Below, one piece after another: positions 1 to 9,970 of a stretch of DNA of 64,000 bases. The notes under the pieces were generated by a model. It was not told the DNA's origin. It searched no databases and saw only the letters and a program-made list of their open reading frames with translations. This stretch comes from Sphingomonas aracearum (GTDB lineage Bacteria > Pseudomonadota > Alphaproteobacteria > Sphingomonadales > Sphingomonadaceae), in contig NZ_QQNB01000002.1 of assembly GCF_003345355.1 (NCBI RefSeq), positions 620,001 through 684,000 of the forward strand. Reading direction: 5' to 3'. The position numbers and the translations under genes were made by a program. Each line of letters opens with the position of its first letter. Position 1 is the first letter of the stretch.

Positions 1-1
1 C

Positions 2-2161
2 AACGTGCTCTACATCTGCGGTCCGGGGCACGGCGGCCCCGGCATGGTCGCCAACACCTGGCTGGAAGGCACCTATAGCGAGATCTATCCGCTGATCGGC
101 GACGATGCCGATGGCCTGCGCCGGCTGTTCCGCCAATTCTCCTTCCCCGGCGGCATCCCCAGCCACGCGGCGCCCGAGACACCGGGATCGATCCACGAGG
201 GCGGCGAGCTCGGCTATGCGCTGGTCCACGCTTACGGCGCCGCGTTCGACAATCCGGATCTGGTGGTCGCCTGCGTGATCGGCGACGGCGAGGCGGAAAC
301 CGGGCCGCTCGCCGCGTCGTGGCACGGCAACAAGTTCCTCGATCCCGTGCACGACGGGGCCGTGCTGCCGATCCTGCACCTCAACGGCTACAAGATCGCC
401 AACCCGACGATCATGGGCCGGATGAGCGACGAGGCGCTGTGCCAGCTGTTCGAAGGCTTCGGCTACGAGCCCTTCTTCGTCGAGGGCGCGGACCCGATGC
501 CGATGCATGGTGCGATGGCTGCGACGCTCGACCGCTGCTTCGACCGCATCGCCGAGATCCAGCGCGCCGCACGTGCCGGCACCGCCGAGGGGATGCCGCG
601 CTGGCCGATGATCGTGCTGCGCAGCCCCAAGGGCTGGACCGGGCCCAAGGAAGTGGACGGCAAGAAGGTCGAAGGCTTCTGGCGCGCGCATCAGGTACCG
701 GTCGATGCCGCGCGTGAAAGCGACGCGCATCGCAAGGTGCTCGAGGAATGGATGCGCAGCTACCAGCTCGACGAGCTGTTCGATGCGGAAGGGCGACTGC
801 TGCCTGAGCTGCGGGCGCTCGCGCCGGAAGGCGGCAAGCGGATGGGCGCCAGCCCCTATGCGAATGCGGGCGGGCTGCACCCGCTGAAACGTCCCGACTG
901 GCGCGACTTCGCGGTCGACGTGCCGCATCCGTGCGGGGCGATCGCCGAATCCACCCGCGCGACGGGCCAGTATCTCGCCGAGGTGCTGCGCATGAGCGCG
1001 GACGCCCGCAACTTCCGCGTGATGGGCCCGGACGAAACCAATTCGAACCGGCTGAACGCCGTGTTCGAGGCGACCGACCGCGCATGGATGGCGCCGATCG
1101 AGCCCTATGACGATCATCTCGCCGCCGGCGGGCGCGTGATGGAGGTATTGTCGGAGCATCTCTGCCAGGGGTGGCTAGAAGGCTATACGCTGAGCGGGCG
1201 GCACGGGCTGTTCAACTGCTACGAAGCGTTCGTCCACATCGTCGATTCGATGTTCAACCAGCACGCCAAATGGCTCAAGGTCAGCCGCGAACTCGATTGG
1301 CGGCGGCCGGTGCCGTCGTTCAACTATCTGCTGTCGAGCCATGTCTGGCGGCAGGACCATAACGGGTTCAGCCATCAGGATCCGGGCTTCCTCGACCTGG
1401 TCGTGAACAAGAAGGCGGACGTGGTGCGCGTCTACCTGCCGCCCGACGCCAACACGCTGCTGCGGACCGTCGATCATTGCCTGGGCACGCACGACCGCAT
1501 CAACGTGATCGTCGCCGGCAAGCAGCCGGCGCCGCAATGGCTCACTGCCGAGGAGGCGGAGGTGCATTGCGCGGCCGGCGTCGGCATCTGGGATTGGGCC
1601 GGGACCGACGGCGACGGCGCCCCGCCCGACGTGGTGATGGCCTGCGCGGGCGACGTGCCCACGCTTGAGACGATCGCCGCGGTCGACCTGCTGCGCCAGC
1701 ACGTTCCGGGCCTGAAGGTCCGCGTCGTCAATGTCGTCGACCTGATGACGCTCCAGCCGCATGAGGAGCATCCCCATGGCCTCACCGATGCCGATTTCGA
1801 CGCGATCTTCACCCGCGACCGGCCGGTGATCTTCGCCTTCCACGGCTATCCGTGGCTGATCCACCGGCTGACCTACCGCCGCACCAACCACCACAATTTC
1901 CATGTGCGTGGCTTCAAGGAGGAAGGCACCACGACCACGCCGTTCGACATGGTAGTGCTCAACGACCTCGACCGCTTCCACCTGGCGATGGACGTGATCG
2001 ACCGGGTGCCGGGCCTCGCGGCCACCGCCGCGCACGCCAAGCAGGCGTTCCGCGACAAGCGGATCGCGCACAAGCTCTACGTGAACAGCCATGGCGAGGA
2101 CATGCCCGAAATCCGCGACTGGAGCTGGCCGTACAAGACCGCCGCCGAAGCGGGCGACTGA
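2..2161 (+). CDS. xfp: Xylulose-5-phosphate/fructose-6-phosphate phosphoketolase, 5'-truncated by window edge
   Basis: The reading frame is already open at base 2, so the N-terminus lies outside the window and about 719 residues are visible (full family members are about 790). It is a thiamine-diphosphate enzyme that splits xylulose-5-P or fructose-6-P with phosphate into acetyl-phosphate and an aldose phosphate. Visible hallmarks are GPGHGGPG at the start, the TPP-binding GDGEAETGP segment at about base 282, and a C-terminal domain rich in conserved blocks such as KQPAPQWL and [14 protein letters not shown]. The product is cytoplasmic and would feed acetyl-phosphate to an acetate kinase or phosphotransacetylase not seen here. 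No downstream partner gene follows. The identification is strong; substrate preference (single or dual) cannot be read from the sequence. Confidence 0.95.
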   Translation, partial: NVLYICGPGHGGPGMVANTWLEGTYSEIYPLIGDDADGLRRLFRQFSFPGGIPSHAAPETPGSIHEGGELGYALVHAYGAAFDNPDLVVACVIGDGEAETGPLAASWHGNKFLDPVHDGAVLPILHLNGYKIANPTIMGRMSDEALCQLFEGFGYEPFFVEGADPMPMHGAMAATLDRCFDRIAEIQRAARAGTAEGMPRWPMIVLRSPKGWTGPKEVDGKKVEGFWRAHQVPVDAARESDAHRKVLEEWMRSYQLDELFDAEGRLLPELRALAPEGGKRMGASPYANAGGLHPLKRPDWRDFAVDVPHPCGAIAESTRATGQYLAEVLRMSADARNFRVMGPDETNSNRLNAVFEATDRAWMAPIEPYDDHLAAGGRVMEVLSEHLCQGWLEGYTLSGRHGLFNCYEAFVHIVDSMFNQHAKWLKVSRELDWRRPVPSFNYLLSSHVWRQDHNGFSHQDPGFLDLVVNKKADVVRVYLPPDANTLLRTVDHCLGTHDRINVIVAGKQPAPQWLTAEEAEVHCAAGVGIWDWAGTDGDGAPPDVVMACAGDVPTLETIAAVDLLRQHVPGLKVRVVNVVDLMTLQPHEEHPHGLTDADFDAIFTRDRPVIFAFHGYPWLIHRLTYRRTNHHNFHVRGFKEEGTTTTPFDMVVLNDLDRFHLAMDVIDRVPGLAATAAHAKQAFRDKRIAHKLYVNSHGEDMPEIRDWSWPYKTAAEAGD

Positions 2162-2850
2162 CCGCGGGCGCTCGGGAGGGGCGGCGAGTTCCATGGCCGG
2201 GCCGGCGTAGTCACCGCGTGCGAGGTGACGCGCCGCTTGGTCGCCGGAAAGCGGTGACCTCCATCGCCGCCCTGCGCCCGTTCGGATCGATGCGCCTTAT
2301 GTGCTCGCCGGTCCATCAAGGGGGGCGTCTTTGCCGCGTCCGGCAAACAATGGTCGCACCTCGTCGTCGCTGAGGATCTGGTTATCGCGCGCAGCGGTGG
2401 TCGATAGGTCAGGAGCCCCCAGCTTCAGTCCGAACTCGGCAGGTCGGCGGGCACGGCGCGGCGATGCAGCGCGACGTTGTGGTTCAGCGCAGCCATGAAG
2501 CCGTTGACCACACGCTGGAGGCTAAGGCTTTTTGCGCGAGCAGCGCAGTTGCCAGGCCCGCGGGTCCACCTCCGCGAGGGCGGCAAGGCGAGTCTCTTGT
2601 CCTCGAACACAGAGCGGGTGAGGCTCGATGCGCGAGCACCCGATATCAGGACGCCCCGTTCATTCCGGTCATCTGATCCGTTCCGTGGTGGCGGCGTTCC
2701 AACGCGGCCGGCGATAGCTCCCGGACAAGGCCACCAACCGCCGGTCCTCGCGATGGTAACGCCATCGTTCACCCACTTTCCGCCGGAACGTTCGCGTCCT
2801 CAACGGCTTGGCTCCTTACGGGCGATGTGCCCCCGAGCGATGGAGAGCGT
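2162..2850. other. Gene-poor intergenic region (0.69 kb)
   Basis: No convincing gene is present. Short open frames exist on both strands but lack ribosome binding sites and recognisable domains. A minus-strand frame at about 2425-2772 has a moderately protein-like stretch (RVVNGFMAALNHNVALHRR) that could be the relic of a decayed gene. Coding bias is weaker than in the flanking genes. The last 70 bases hold a possible promoter for the downstream stress-type gene. Confidence 0.5.
2785..2809 (+). promoter_or_regulatory. Weak candidate EcfG-type (general stress sigma) promoter
   Basis: GGAAC at 2785-2789 is followed after 16 bases by GCTT at 2806-2809, about 40 bases before the stress-type gene. 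The known alphaproteobacterial EcfG pattern is GGAAC, a 16-17 base spacer, then CGTT. The -35 half matches exactly but the -10 half only partly, so this is suggestive and rests mainly on the nature of the downstream gene. Confidence 0.22.
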
Positions 2851-3372
2851 ATGAACTCGAATCTCATTTCCGCCGTCTTCGACAGCCATGCCGAGGCGGA
2901 GCGCGCCGTCACCGCCTTGCGCAGCAACGGTGTGAACGACAGCGCCATCTCGATCGTGGCGCAGCATGACGGCAAGAACACCACCACGGACGGTGGCGGC
3001 AACGACACGCAGGAGTTCGTCGGCAAGGTTGCCGCCGGGGCCGGCATCGGCACGCTGCTGGGCATCGCGGCTCTTGCCATCCCCGGGGTCGGCCCGCTCG
3101 TGGGCGCAGGGGCGATCGCCGCATCGGCCGTGCCCGGCGCCGCGGTGACCGGCGCGGCCTTGGGCGGCGCGGTCGGCGGCCTGGAAAAGGTGATGACCGA
3201 TCACGGCGTGAGCCGGGAAGACGCGACCTATTACGAGCAGCATATCGGCAGGGGCGGCGTGTTCGTATCGGTCGACACCAACGCTGCCGGGATCGATCCG
3301 GAAGCCGCTGCCGACATCCTGTACGGCGCCGGCGGGCACAGCTCCACGCGGTCGCGCGCGGCAGCGCTCTGA
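2851..3372 (+). CDS. General stress protein-like, glycine-rich hydrophobic core (173 aa)
   Basis: The N-terminal 40 residues (ISAVFDSHAEAERAVTALR) resemble the small alpha/beta module of the general stress protein 17M type. Residues about 57-112 are a long glycine/alanine-rich hydrophobic stretch that could insert in or associate with a membrane, as in many stress-induced proteins with glycine-zipper-like cores. The C-terminal region contains YYEQHIGRGGVFVSVDT, typical of this group. ATG 2851 is preferred because GGAG lies 9 bases upstream; an in-frame ATG at 2827 would add 8 residues. It stands alone, followed by a clear hairpin terminator. The molecular function is not known for this family. 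A stress role is inferred from family resemblance and the weak EcfG-like promoter. Confidence 0.75.
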   Translation: MNSNLISAVFDSHAEAERAVTALRSNGVNDSAISIVAQHDGKNTTTDGGGNDTQEFVGKVAAGAGIGTLLGIAALAIPGVGPLVGAGAIAASAVPGAAVTGAALGGAVGGLEKVMTDHGVSREDATYYEQHIGRGGVFVSVDTNAAGIDPEAAADILYGAGGHSSTRSRAAAL

Positions 3373-3387
3373 CGCTTCAACCCCGGT

Positions 3388-3416
3388 GGGAGGCGCAGGT
3401 TCGGCCTGCGCCTCCC
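3388..3416. terminator. Bidirectional hairpin terminator between convergent genes
   Basis: A perfect 12-bp inverted repeat (3388-3399 with 3405-3416) closes a 5-base loop, TTCGG. It lies between the 3' ends of the stress-type gene (plus) and the aldo/keto reductase gene (minus), the expected place for a shared terminator. There is no long T-run, only GTCT, so termination efficiency is uncertain. Confidence 0.75.
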
Positions 3417-3442
3417 GTCTCACGCGCTGCGATCGAACCCGC

Positions 3443-4423
3443 TCACTCGAAGCCGACGATGCCGTGGGGCACGTACGGCTCCTCCAGGCGCCTGATCTCG
3501 TCGTCGCTCAGGACGATGTTCAACGCCGCCACCGCGTCCTCCAGATGACCCGCCTTGGAAGCGCCGACGATCGGCGCGGAAACGGCAGGGTGTTGCAGCA
3601 CCCAGGCCAGCGCGATCTGCGCGCGCGGCACCCCGCGCTCCGCAGCGACGGCGGCGACCGCCTCCACCACCTTCCGGTCGGCATCGGCGGTCCGCCGGTA
3701 GAGGCTGCTCCCGAACTTGTCCGTGCGCGAGCGGTCGGTGGTCTCGTCCCAGTCGCGGGTCAGTCGTCCGCGGGCCAGCGGGCTCCAGGGAATGACGCCA
3801 ATGCCTTCCGCCTCGCACAGGGGCAGCATCTCCCGCTCCTCCTCGCGATACAGCAGGTTCACATAATTCTGCATGGTCGAGAACCGCGTCCAGCCGTTCG
3901 CGTCGGCGGTGTGGAGCATGGTGGCGAACTGCCAGGCATACATGGAGGAAGCGCCGATATAGCGTGCCTTGCCGGCCTTCACGACGTCATGGAGCGCCTC
4001 CAGCGTCTCCTCGATCGGCACCTCATGGTCGAAGCGGTGGATCTGGTAGAGATCCACATAGTCCGTTCCCAGCCGCAGGAGGCTGGCGTCGATCTCCTGC
4101 AGGATCGCCTTGCGGCTCAGCCCCGCGCCGTTGGGACCGGGGCGCATCCGGCCATGGACCTTGGTCGCGATCACCACCTCGTCGCGCCGGGCGAACTCCT
4201 TGAGCGCACGGCCGACGATCTCCTCCGAACTGCCGTCCGAATAGACGTTGGCGGTGTCGAAGAAGTTGATGCCGAGTTCGATCGCCTGCTTCAGCAAGGG
4301 GCGGCTCTTCTCCTCGTCCAGCGTCCATTCGTGATTGCCGCGGCCGGGATCGCCATAGGTCATGCAGCCGAGGCACAGCCGCGAGACGTCGAGGCCGGTA
4401 TTGCCGAGTTTCCGATATTCCAT
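3443..4423 (-). CDS. Aldo/keto reductase (326 aa)
   Basis: NADPH-dependent aldo/keto reductase of the YajO/tas-like group, a cytoplasmic TIM-barrel enzyme. The catalytic tetrad is visible as D56, Y61 (FFDTANVYSDG), K88 (ATKVHG) and H129 (DLYQIHRFD). The family start MEYRKLGNTGL and the cofactor-region segment QIALAWVLQHPAVSAPIVGA are both present. The start at 4423 is chosen because homologues begin at MEYRKLG; the frame stays open upstream without a better start. It is the last gene on the minus strand after the branched-chain catabolic genes, separated from scoB by 125 bases, so co-transcription is possible but its substrate in that pathway is unknown. Confidence 0.9.
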   Translation of the reverse strand: MEYRKLGNTGLDVSRLCLGCMTYGDPGRGNHEWTLDEEKSRPLLKQAIELGINFFDTANVYSDGSSEEIVGRALKEFARRDEVVIATKVHGRMRPGPNGAGLSRKAILQEIDASLLRLGTDYVDLYQIHRFDHEVPIEETLEALHDVVKAGKARYIGASSMYAWQFATMLHTADANGWTRFSTMQNYVNLLYREEEREMLPLCEAEGIGVIPWSPLARGRLTRDWDETTDRSRTDKFGSSLYRRTADADRKVVEAVAAVAAERGVPRAQIALAWVLQHPAVSAPIVGASKAGHLEDAVAALNIVLSDDEIRRLEEPYVPHGIVGFE

Positions 4424-4548
4424 GCTGCTGTCTCCCGCGCCTGGCCTTGTTGCCGGCGGCTTCTTCCCCCCTACGGCAGAGCGCCGCATCGGTTCCGTTG
4501 GTTCAGCGGAGGAAAGGCAGCCCCGTCGGACGAGGTGGCTTTGGCGCC

Positions 4549-5199
4549 CTAGTGGACGAAGCGCGCGGTGGTCTTCGCCGCGACCTCGTCCGCCGTGACG
4601 CCCGGTGCGCATTCGATCAGCCGGAACGGCGACTGGTGGTCGGGCCGCTGGAACACGGCAAGATCGGTGACGATCATGTCCACCACGTTCCGGCCGGTCA
4701 GCGGCAGCGAGCATTCGGGCAGGAACTTGGGCGTGCCGTCCCTGGAGGTATGCTCCATCACCACGATGATCTTCTTGACGCCGGCGACCAGGTCCATGGC
4801 GCCGCCCATGCCCTTGATCATCTTGCCCGGGATCATCCAGTTGGCGATGTCGCCGTCCTGGCTCACTTCCATCGCGCCCAGCACGGTGAGGTCGATATGT
4901 CCGCCGCGGATCATGGCGAAGCTCTGGTCCGAACCGAAATAGACCGATTGCGGCAACTCGCTGATCGTCTGCTTGCCGGCATTGATAAGGTCGGGGTCCT
5001 CCTCGCCCTCATAGGGAAAGGGACCGATCCCAAGCATGCCGTTTTCCGACTGCAGCGTCACAGTAACGCCGGCCGGAATGTGGTTGGCCACCAGCGTCGG
5101 AATGCCGATGCCCAGGTTGACGTAGAAGCCGTCCTGCAGCTCGCGTGCGGCGCGGGCGGCCATTTCGTCGCGGGTCCAGCCCTTTGCATCCCCAGCCAT
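4549..5199 (-). CDS. scoB: 3-oxoacid CoA-transferase, subunit B
   Basis: Beta subunit of a heterodimeric family I CoA-transferase, which moves CoA from succinyl-CoA to a 3-oxoacid such as acetoacetate. The catalytic glutamate is E52 in the SENGMLG motif. The length of 216 residues is normal for the separate B subunit. The start overlaps the scoA stop by one base (TGATG), showing translational coupling. The location after the valine-degradation genes suggests use in ketone body or branched-chain carbon flow. The pcaJ or atoA type cannot be excluded from sequence alone. Confidence 0.92.
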   Translation of the reverse strand: MAGDAKGWTRDEMAARAARELQDGFYVNLGIGIPTLVANHIPAGVTVTLQSENGMLGIGPFPYEGEEDPDLINAGKQTISELPQSVYFGSDQSFAMIRGGHIDLTVLGAMEVSQDGDIANWMIPGKMIKGMGGAMDLVAGVKKIIVVMEHTSRDGTPKFLPECSLPLTGRNVVDMIVTDLAVFQRPDHQSPFRLIECAPGVTADEVAAKTTARFVH

Positions 5200-5909
5200 C
5201 AGGCGGCCTCCCTCTTGCGCGTGGTGCGGAACTCGATCTTCTTGTCGTATGGCGCGCCCAGGATCAGCCGGTTCACGTAGATGCCCGGCAGATGGATCTG
5301 GTCCGGATCGAGCGCGCCCACCGGCACGATCTCCTCCACCTCGGCGACGCATACCTTACCGGCGGTGGCCATCGGCTGGTTGAAATTGCGCGCCGTCTTG
5401 CGGAACAGCAGGTTGCCGCTCTCGTCCGCTTTCCAGCCCTTGATGATCGACAGGTCGGCGCGGATGCCGCGTTCCAGGATGTAATCCTCGCCGTCGAACT
5501 GCTTCACTTCCTTGCCCTCGGCCACCAGCGTGCCGACGCCCGTCCTGGTGTAGAAGCCGGGAATGCCTGCGCCGCCGGCGCGGCACCGCTCGGCCAGCGT
5601 GCCTTGGGGACAGAACTCCACCTCCAGCTCGCCCGACAGATACTGCCGCTCGAACTCCTTGTTCTCGCCGACATAGGAGGAGATCATCTTCTTCACCTGC
5701 CGCGTGCGCAGCAGCTTGCCGAGGCCCTCGCCGTCCACGCCGGCATTGTTGCTGGCGATGGTCAGCTCCCTGGTGCCGGCATCGCGGATCGCGTCGATCA
5801 GGCGCTCGGGGATGCCCGACAGGCCGAAACCGCCGGCGCAGATCGTCATGCCGTCGAACAGCACCCCGTCGAGGGCGGCGGCGGCATCGGGATAGAGCTT
5901 TCTGGTCAT
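5199..5909 (-). CDS. scoA: 3-oxoacid CoA-transferase, subunit A
   Basis: Alpha subunit (236 residues) of the same CoA-transferase. The family start [20 protein letters not shown] and the CoA-binding segment [16 protein letters not shown] are visible, as is the conserved [16 protein letters not shown] block. It lies directly upstream of scoB with a one-base overlap and 66 bases downstream of mmsB, so the pair is probably expressed with the valine operon. As with subunit B, assignment to succinyl-CoA:3-ketoacid rather than 3-oxoadipate transferase rests on context, since no aromatic-degradation genes are nearby. Confidence 0.92.
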   Translation of the reverse strand: MTRKLYPDAAAALDGVLFDGMTICAGGFGLSGIPERLIDAIRDAGTRELTIASNNAGVDGEGLGKLLRTRQVKKMISSYVGENKEFERQYLSGELEVEFCPQGTLAERCRAGGAGIPGFYTRTGVGTLVAEGKEVKQFDGEDYILERGIRADLSIIKGWKADESGNLLFRKTARNFNQPMATAGKVCVAEVEEIVPVGALDPDQIHLPGIYVNRLILGAPYDKKIEFRTTRKREAA

Positions 5910-5975
5910 GCGGCAACTCTCCGGCAGTTGCGGGTCGAGGGATGGAAAGCGGGTCGCATCATGGCGCCGCCATCG

Positions 5976-6869
5976 TCAAGCGCCGGCGTGATCCGCGCCG
6001 AACATCCGGATGATGCCGGAGAAGTCGCTGCCGCCCTGCCCTTGCTCCACGAACGCGTCGTACAGCTCCCGCGCGCGGTCGCCCATCGGCGTGCGCGCCC
6101 CGGCGTCGGTCGCCGCCGCCGCGGCGAGGCGCAGGTCCTTGAGCATCAGCGCCGCCGCGAAGCCGCCTTGATAGTCGTGGTCGGCCGGGCTGTCCGGCCC
6201 GACACCCGGCACCGGCGTGTAGGTGTTCATGGACCAGCTTTGTGCGGTGGAAACGCTGGCCACGTCGAAGAACGCCTGCGGGTCGATCCCCAGCTTGCCG
6301 GCGAGCGCAAACGCCTCGCACGTCGCGATCATGGTGGAGGCAAGCACCAGGTTGTTGCACATCTTCACCGCCTGCCCCGCGCCGTTGGCGCCGACATGGA
6401 ACACCGCCTTCCCCATGTCGGCCAGGATCGGCTGCGCACGGTCGAACGCCTGCCCGCTGCCGCCGACCATGAAGGTCAGCGTACCTGCGTTGGCCGCGCC
6501 GATGCCGCCCGAAACCGGCGCATCGATCGCCAGCAGCCCGGCCGCCTGCGCCTGCTCCGCCACCCGCCTCGCCGTCGCGACGTCGATGGTCGAGCTGTCG
6601 ATCAGCAGCGTCCCCGGCGCGGCGCGGCCGAACACGCCATCGGCATAGACGCTTTCCACATGCGTGCCGGCCGGCAGCATGGTGACGATCGCCTCGGCGC
6701 CCTCGATCGCCTCGGCCACGTCCCCTGCCGCCAGACATCCGGCGTCCGCCGCGCGCGCCAGCGCCTCGCCGCTCAGGTCGAACGCGCGAACGTCATGGCC
6801 CTTCCCGGCGAGGTTGGCGGCCATGCCGCTGCCCATGTTGCCCAGCCCGATAAAGCCGATCCGTGCCAT
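5976..6869 (-). CDS. mmsB: 3-hydroxyisobutyrate dehydrogenase
   Basis: NAD-dependent beta-hydroxyacid dehydrogenase that oxidises 3-hydroxyisobutyrate to methylmalonate semialdehyde in valine breakdown. The Rossmann motif GLGNMGSGMA is at residues 8-17, the substrate-binding DAPVSGG at 117-123 and the catalytic lysine K169 in GAGQAVKMCNN. The length of 297 residues is typical. It lies between the enoyl-CoA hydratase and scoA on the minus strand, and mmsA, the next enzyme in the pathway, sits at the head of the same gene cluster. Pathway context makes 3-hydroxyisobutyrate the likely substrate rather than another beta-hydroxyacid. Confidence 0.93.
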   Translation of the reverse strand: MARIGFIGLGNMGSGMAANLAGKGHDVRAFDLSGEALARAADAGCLAAGDVAEAIEGAEAIVTMLPAGTHVESVYADGVFGRAAPGTLLIDSSTIDVATARRVAEQAQAAGLLAIDAPVSGGIGAANAGTLTFMVGGSGQAFDRAQPILADMGKAVFHVGANGAGQAVKMCNNLVLASTMIATCEAFALAGKLGIDPQAFFDVASVSTAQSWSMNTYTPVPGVGPDSPADHDYQGGFAAALMLKDLRLAAAAATDAGARTPMGDRARELYDAFVEQGQGGSDFSGIIRMFGADHAGA

Positions 6870-6900
6870 GTTCTCTCTCCCGAATGGCGCTTGCTGCGCC

Positions 6901-7677
6901 TTATTTGCCGGTCCACGCCCCCGGGCGCTTTTCCACGAAGGCCGCCATGCCTTCCTTCTGATCCGCCGTGCCGAACAGGCCGTGGAAAAGCCGCCGCTCG
7001 AACTGCACGCCGGCGCTGAGGCTGGTCTCGAACGCGGCGTTGACCATCTCCTTGTTCGCCAGCACCGCCAGCGGCGCCATGCCGGCGATCGTCGCTGCCG
7101 TCTTCACCGCTTCCTCGACCACCTCCGCGGCCTGCACCACCCGGCTGGCGAGCCCCGCGCGCTCCGCTTCGGCGGCGTCCATCATCCGGCCCGTCAGGCA
7201 CATCTCCATCGCCTTCGCCTTGCCTACCGCGCGCGTCAGCCGCTGCGAGCCGCCCATGCCGGGAGAGACGGCCAGCTTGATCTCGGGCTGGCCGAACTTC
7301 GCGTTGTCCGCCGCCAGGATGAAGTCGCACATCATCGCCAGCTCGCACCCGCCGCCCAGCGCATAGCCGGACACCGCGGCGATGATCGGCTTCCTCGTCC
7401 GCGTGAATCGGTCCCAGCCGGCGAAGAAGTCATGCGCGTACATGTCGGCAAAGCCCTGGCTCTGCATTTCCTTGATGTCCGCGCCGGCGGCGAACGCGCG
7501 CTCGCTGCCGGTCACCACCGCACAGCCCTGTGTCGCGTCCGCATCGAACGCCGCCATCGCCGCCAGCAGGTCGTCCAGCACCTGGCTGTTCAGCGCGTTG
7601 AGCGCCTGCGGGCGGTTGAGCGTCACCAGCGTGACGGCCTCGCGCCGCTCGACCAGGATCGTCTCGTAGCTGCTCAT
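6901..7677 (-). CDS. Enoyl-CoA hydratase (258 aa)
   Basis: Crotonase-fold enzyme, probably hydrating methacrylyl-CoA (valine) or other short enoyl-CoAs. The oxyanion-hole segment GADIKEM is at about 65-71, and the two catalytic glutamates are E112 (GGGCELAM) and E132 ([12 protein letters not shown]), spaced 20 residues apart as in known hydratases. Two adjacent ATGs exist; the second (7677) is preferred because GGAG lies 7 bases upstream, while the first (7680) would add one Met. The downstream hydrolase-type crotonase and the acyl-CoA dehydrogenase lie upstream in the same operon, matching the order of valine catabolism. Confidence 0.93.
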   Translation of the reverse strand: MSSYETILVERREAVTLVTLNRPQALNALNSQVLDDLLAAMAAFDADATQGCAVVTGSERAFAAGADIKEMQSQGFADMYAHDFFAGWDRFTRTRKPIIAAVSGYALGGGCELAMMCDFILAADNAKFGQPEIKLAVSPGMGGSQRLTRAVGKAKAMEMCLTGRMMDAAEAERAGLASRVVQAAEVVEEAVKTAATIAGMAPLAVLANKEMVNAAFETSLSAGVQFERRLFHGLFGTADQKEGMAAFVEKRPGAWTGK

Positions 7678-7690
7678 CATGCTTCTCCGT

Positions 7691-8770
7691 TCACCGTGCC
7701 GGCTGCCATGCCTCGCCCTCGCGTAAGGGGGCAAAGATCTGGTCGATCAGATGGTCGCTGACGTCCTCGGGCGTGGCCGGGTTCCAGTTCGGCGCGTGGT
7801 CCTTGTCCACGATCACCGCACGGACGCCTTCGAGGAAGTCGTGCCGCTGCACCACGCGGGCGCCCACCGCATATTCCTGCCGCATCTCGTCTTCGAACGT
7901 CGCCATGCGGGCGCCGTCGCGCAGCAGCTTCAGGCTGACCTTCATCGCCTGCGGCGACTTGGTGCGCAGCGTCGCCAATGTCTCGCGCGCGAAGTCTGAC
8001 GCGTCCGCTTCCAGCGCCGCAAACACGTCCTCGAGCCGGTCGGACGCGAACAGGCGGTCGATCTCGGCTGCATGGTCGAGCAATGCCGGTCCGCCCGCTT
8101 CATTCTCGCGGTCGAGCAGGGCCGCCTCCATGCCGCCGGGATCGCCGACGATCCGCGCCTTCAACTCGCCAAGACGATCCGCAGGAACGAAGTGCGTTGC
8201 GAGACCCAGCGCCAGGCACTCTGCGCCATCCAGCCGGTACCCGGTGAGCCCAACATACTGCCCCACCCGCCCCGGCAGGCGCGACAGATACCAGCCGCCG
8301 CCCACATCCGGGAACAGTCCGATGCCCGTTTCCGGCATCGCGAACTTCGTGTTCTCCGTCGCCACGCGATAACGGCAGGGCAGCGCGATGCCGACCCCGC
8401 CGCCCATGGTGATGCCGTCCATGAACGCGACGATCGGCTTGGCATAGGTGAACAGGCGATGGTTCAGCTGGTATTCCAGGTGGAAGAACGCTCGCGCCGC
8501 GGCGCCGTCACCCCTCCCACTTTCCGCCAGCATGCGGATGTCCCCACCGGCGCAGAAACCGCGCGACAGCTTGGGGTCGCCGTCCGGATCGGGCGCATGG
8601 TCGAGGATCACCGCCTCCACCGCCGGGTCGCTGCGCCAGGCGGCCAGCGCTGCGAGCATCGCCTCGCACATGGCGGCGTTCAGCGCATGGAGAGCGCGCG
8701 GCCGGTTCAGCCGCAACCGGCCGACGCGCCCCTCGACGGAGACGAGGACGTCGCTCGAAACATCGCTCAC
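7691..8770 (-). CDS. 3-hydroxyisobutyryl-CoA hydrolase
   Basis: Crotonase superfamily member (359 residues) of the HIBCH type, releasing free 3-hydroxyisobutyrate from its CoA ester in valine degradation. Diagnostic features are the longer length than hydratases, [11 protein letters not shown] at about 72-82, and the family signature [15 protein letters not shown] with its catalytic glutamate. The start overlaps the stop of the acyl-CoA dehydrogenase gene by 4 bases (ATGA), and 13 bases separate its stop from the hydratase start. Together with mmsB and mmsA it gives a complete path from isobutyryl-CoA to propionyl-CoA. Confidence 0.92.
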   Translation of the reverse strand: MSDVSSDVLVSVEGRVGRLRLNRPRALHALNAAMCEAMLAALAAWRSDPAVEAVILDHAPDPDGDPKLSRGFCAGGDIRMLAESGRGDGAAARAFFHLEYQLNHRLFTYAKPIVAFMDGITMGGGVGIALPCRYRVATENTKFAMPETGIGLFPDVGGGWYLSRLPGRVGQYVGLTGYRLDGAECLALGLATHFVPADRLGELKARIVGDPGGMEAALLDRENEAGGPALLDHAAEIDRLFASDRLEDVFAALEADASDFARETLATLRTKSPQAMKVSLKLLRDGARMATFEDEMRQEYAVGARVVQRHDFLEGVRAVIVDKDHAPNWNPATPEDVSDHLIDQIFAPLREGEAWQPAR

Positions 8771-9912
8771 TGGCGCGTCAGCTCCCGTCCGACGATCATG
8801 CGCATCACCTGGTTGGTGCCCTCCAGGATCGAATGCACGCGCAGGTCGCGCCAGAAGCGTTCGATCGGATAGTCCATCAGGTAACCGTAGCCGCCATGCA
8901 GTTGCAGCGCACGGTCGACCACCGACGATCCGGTGTCGGTCGCCAGCCGCTTGGCCATGGCGGCGAAGCGCGTGCGGTCGGGAGCACCCGCCGTCACCTT
9001 CGCGGCTGCCGCGTAGAGCAGCATGCGCGCCGCCTGCAGCTCGGTATCCATGTCCGCCAGCGTGAACTGCGTGTTCTGGAAGTCGGCAATCGGCTTGCCG
9101 AACTGCTGGCGATCCCTGGTATAGCGGATCGCCTCGTCCAGGCAGCGCTGCGCGCCGCCCAGCGAGCAGGCGCCGATGTTCAACCGCCCGCCGTCCAGCC
9201 CCATCATCGCGATGCGAAAGCCCTCGCCTTCCGCCCCGACCAGGTTCTCGGCCGGCACGCGCACGCCGTCGAAGATCACCTGGCGCGTCGGCTGCGAATG
9301 CCAGCCGAGCTTGCGCTCGTTCGCGCCGAAGCTGACGCCCGGCATGTCGCGCTCGATCACCAGCGCGGAAATGCCCTTGGGGCCCTCCTCGCCGGTGCGC
9401 ACCATGGTGACATAGACCTCGTTCTCGCCGCCGCCGGAGATGAACTGCTTGGAGCCGGTGACCACATAATGGTCGCCGTCCTTCACCGCCTTCGTCTTAA
9501 GCGCTGCCGCGTCCGAGCCAGAGGACGGCTCGGTCAGGCAGTAGCTGGCGAGCTGGTCCATCGTGACCAGGGCCGGCAGGTACTTGGCCTTGACGGTCGG
9601 CGAACCGAACCGGTCGATCATCCACGACGCCATGTTGTGGATGGAGATGAACGCGCTGGTGGAGGGGCAGCCATAGGCCATCGCCTCCATGATGAGCGCC
9701 GCCTCCAGCCGCCCCAGGTTGATGCCCCCGGACTCCTCCGACACGTAGATCGCCGCAAAGCCGAGTTCGGCCGCGGCCTTGATCGTCTCGCGCGGGAAGA
9801 TGTGCTTCTCGTCCCACTCCCCCGCAAACGGCGTGATGCGATCCGCGGTGAAGCGGCGCGCGAGCTCCTGGATCTCGCGCTGGTCGTCGGTCAGGTCGAA
9901 CTGGTCGGTCAT
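8767..9912 (-). CDS. Acyl-CoA dehydrogenase, probably isobutyryl-CoA dehydrogenase
   Basis: FAD-dependent acyl-CoA dehydrogenase of 381 residues. Flavin- and substrate-contacting blocks are visible (YCLTEPSSGSDAAAL, VTGSKQFISGGG, LQLHGGYGYLMDYPIERFWRD), and the catalytic glutamate lies in ILEGTNQVMRM near the C-terminus. It probably oxidises isobutyryl-CoA to methacrylyl-CoA, since the flanking genes handle the next steps. ATG 9912 is preferred over the preceding in-frame GTG 9915 because GGAT lies 8 bases upstream. Substrate assignment is by context; a 2-methylbutyryl- or isovaleryl-CoA specificity cannot be excluded. Confidence 0.9.
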   Translation of the reverse strand: MTDQFDLTDDQREIQELARRFTADRITPFAGEWDEKHIFPRETIKAAAELGFAAIYVSEESGGINLGRLEAALIMEAMAYGCPSTSAFISIHNMASWMIDRFGSPTVKAKYLPALVTMDQLASYCLTEPSSGSDAAALKTKAVKDGDHYVVTGSKQFISGGGENEVYVTMVRTGEEGPKGISALVIERDMPGVSFGANERKLGWHSQPTRQVIFDGVRVPAENLVGAEGEGFRIAMMGLDGGRLNIGACSLGGAQRCLDEAIRYTRDRQQFGKPIADFQNTQFTLADMDTELQAARMLLYAAAAKVTAGAPDRTRFAAMAKRLATDTGSSVVDRALQLHGGYGYLMDYPIERFWRDLRVHSILEGTNQVMRMIVGRELTRQ

Positions 9913-9970
9913 CACTTGCTATCCATGGCGGGGTAGAACGGCGCAGCAAAGCCGCCGCGCCGTCGAAGGA

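Noticed and set aside
1175-2194. Long minus-strand open frame antisense to phosphoketolase
   Set aside because: It is a shadow of the plus-strand gene in high-GC DNA; no ribosome binding site or recognisable protein family.
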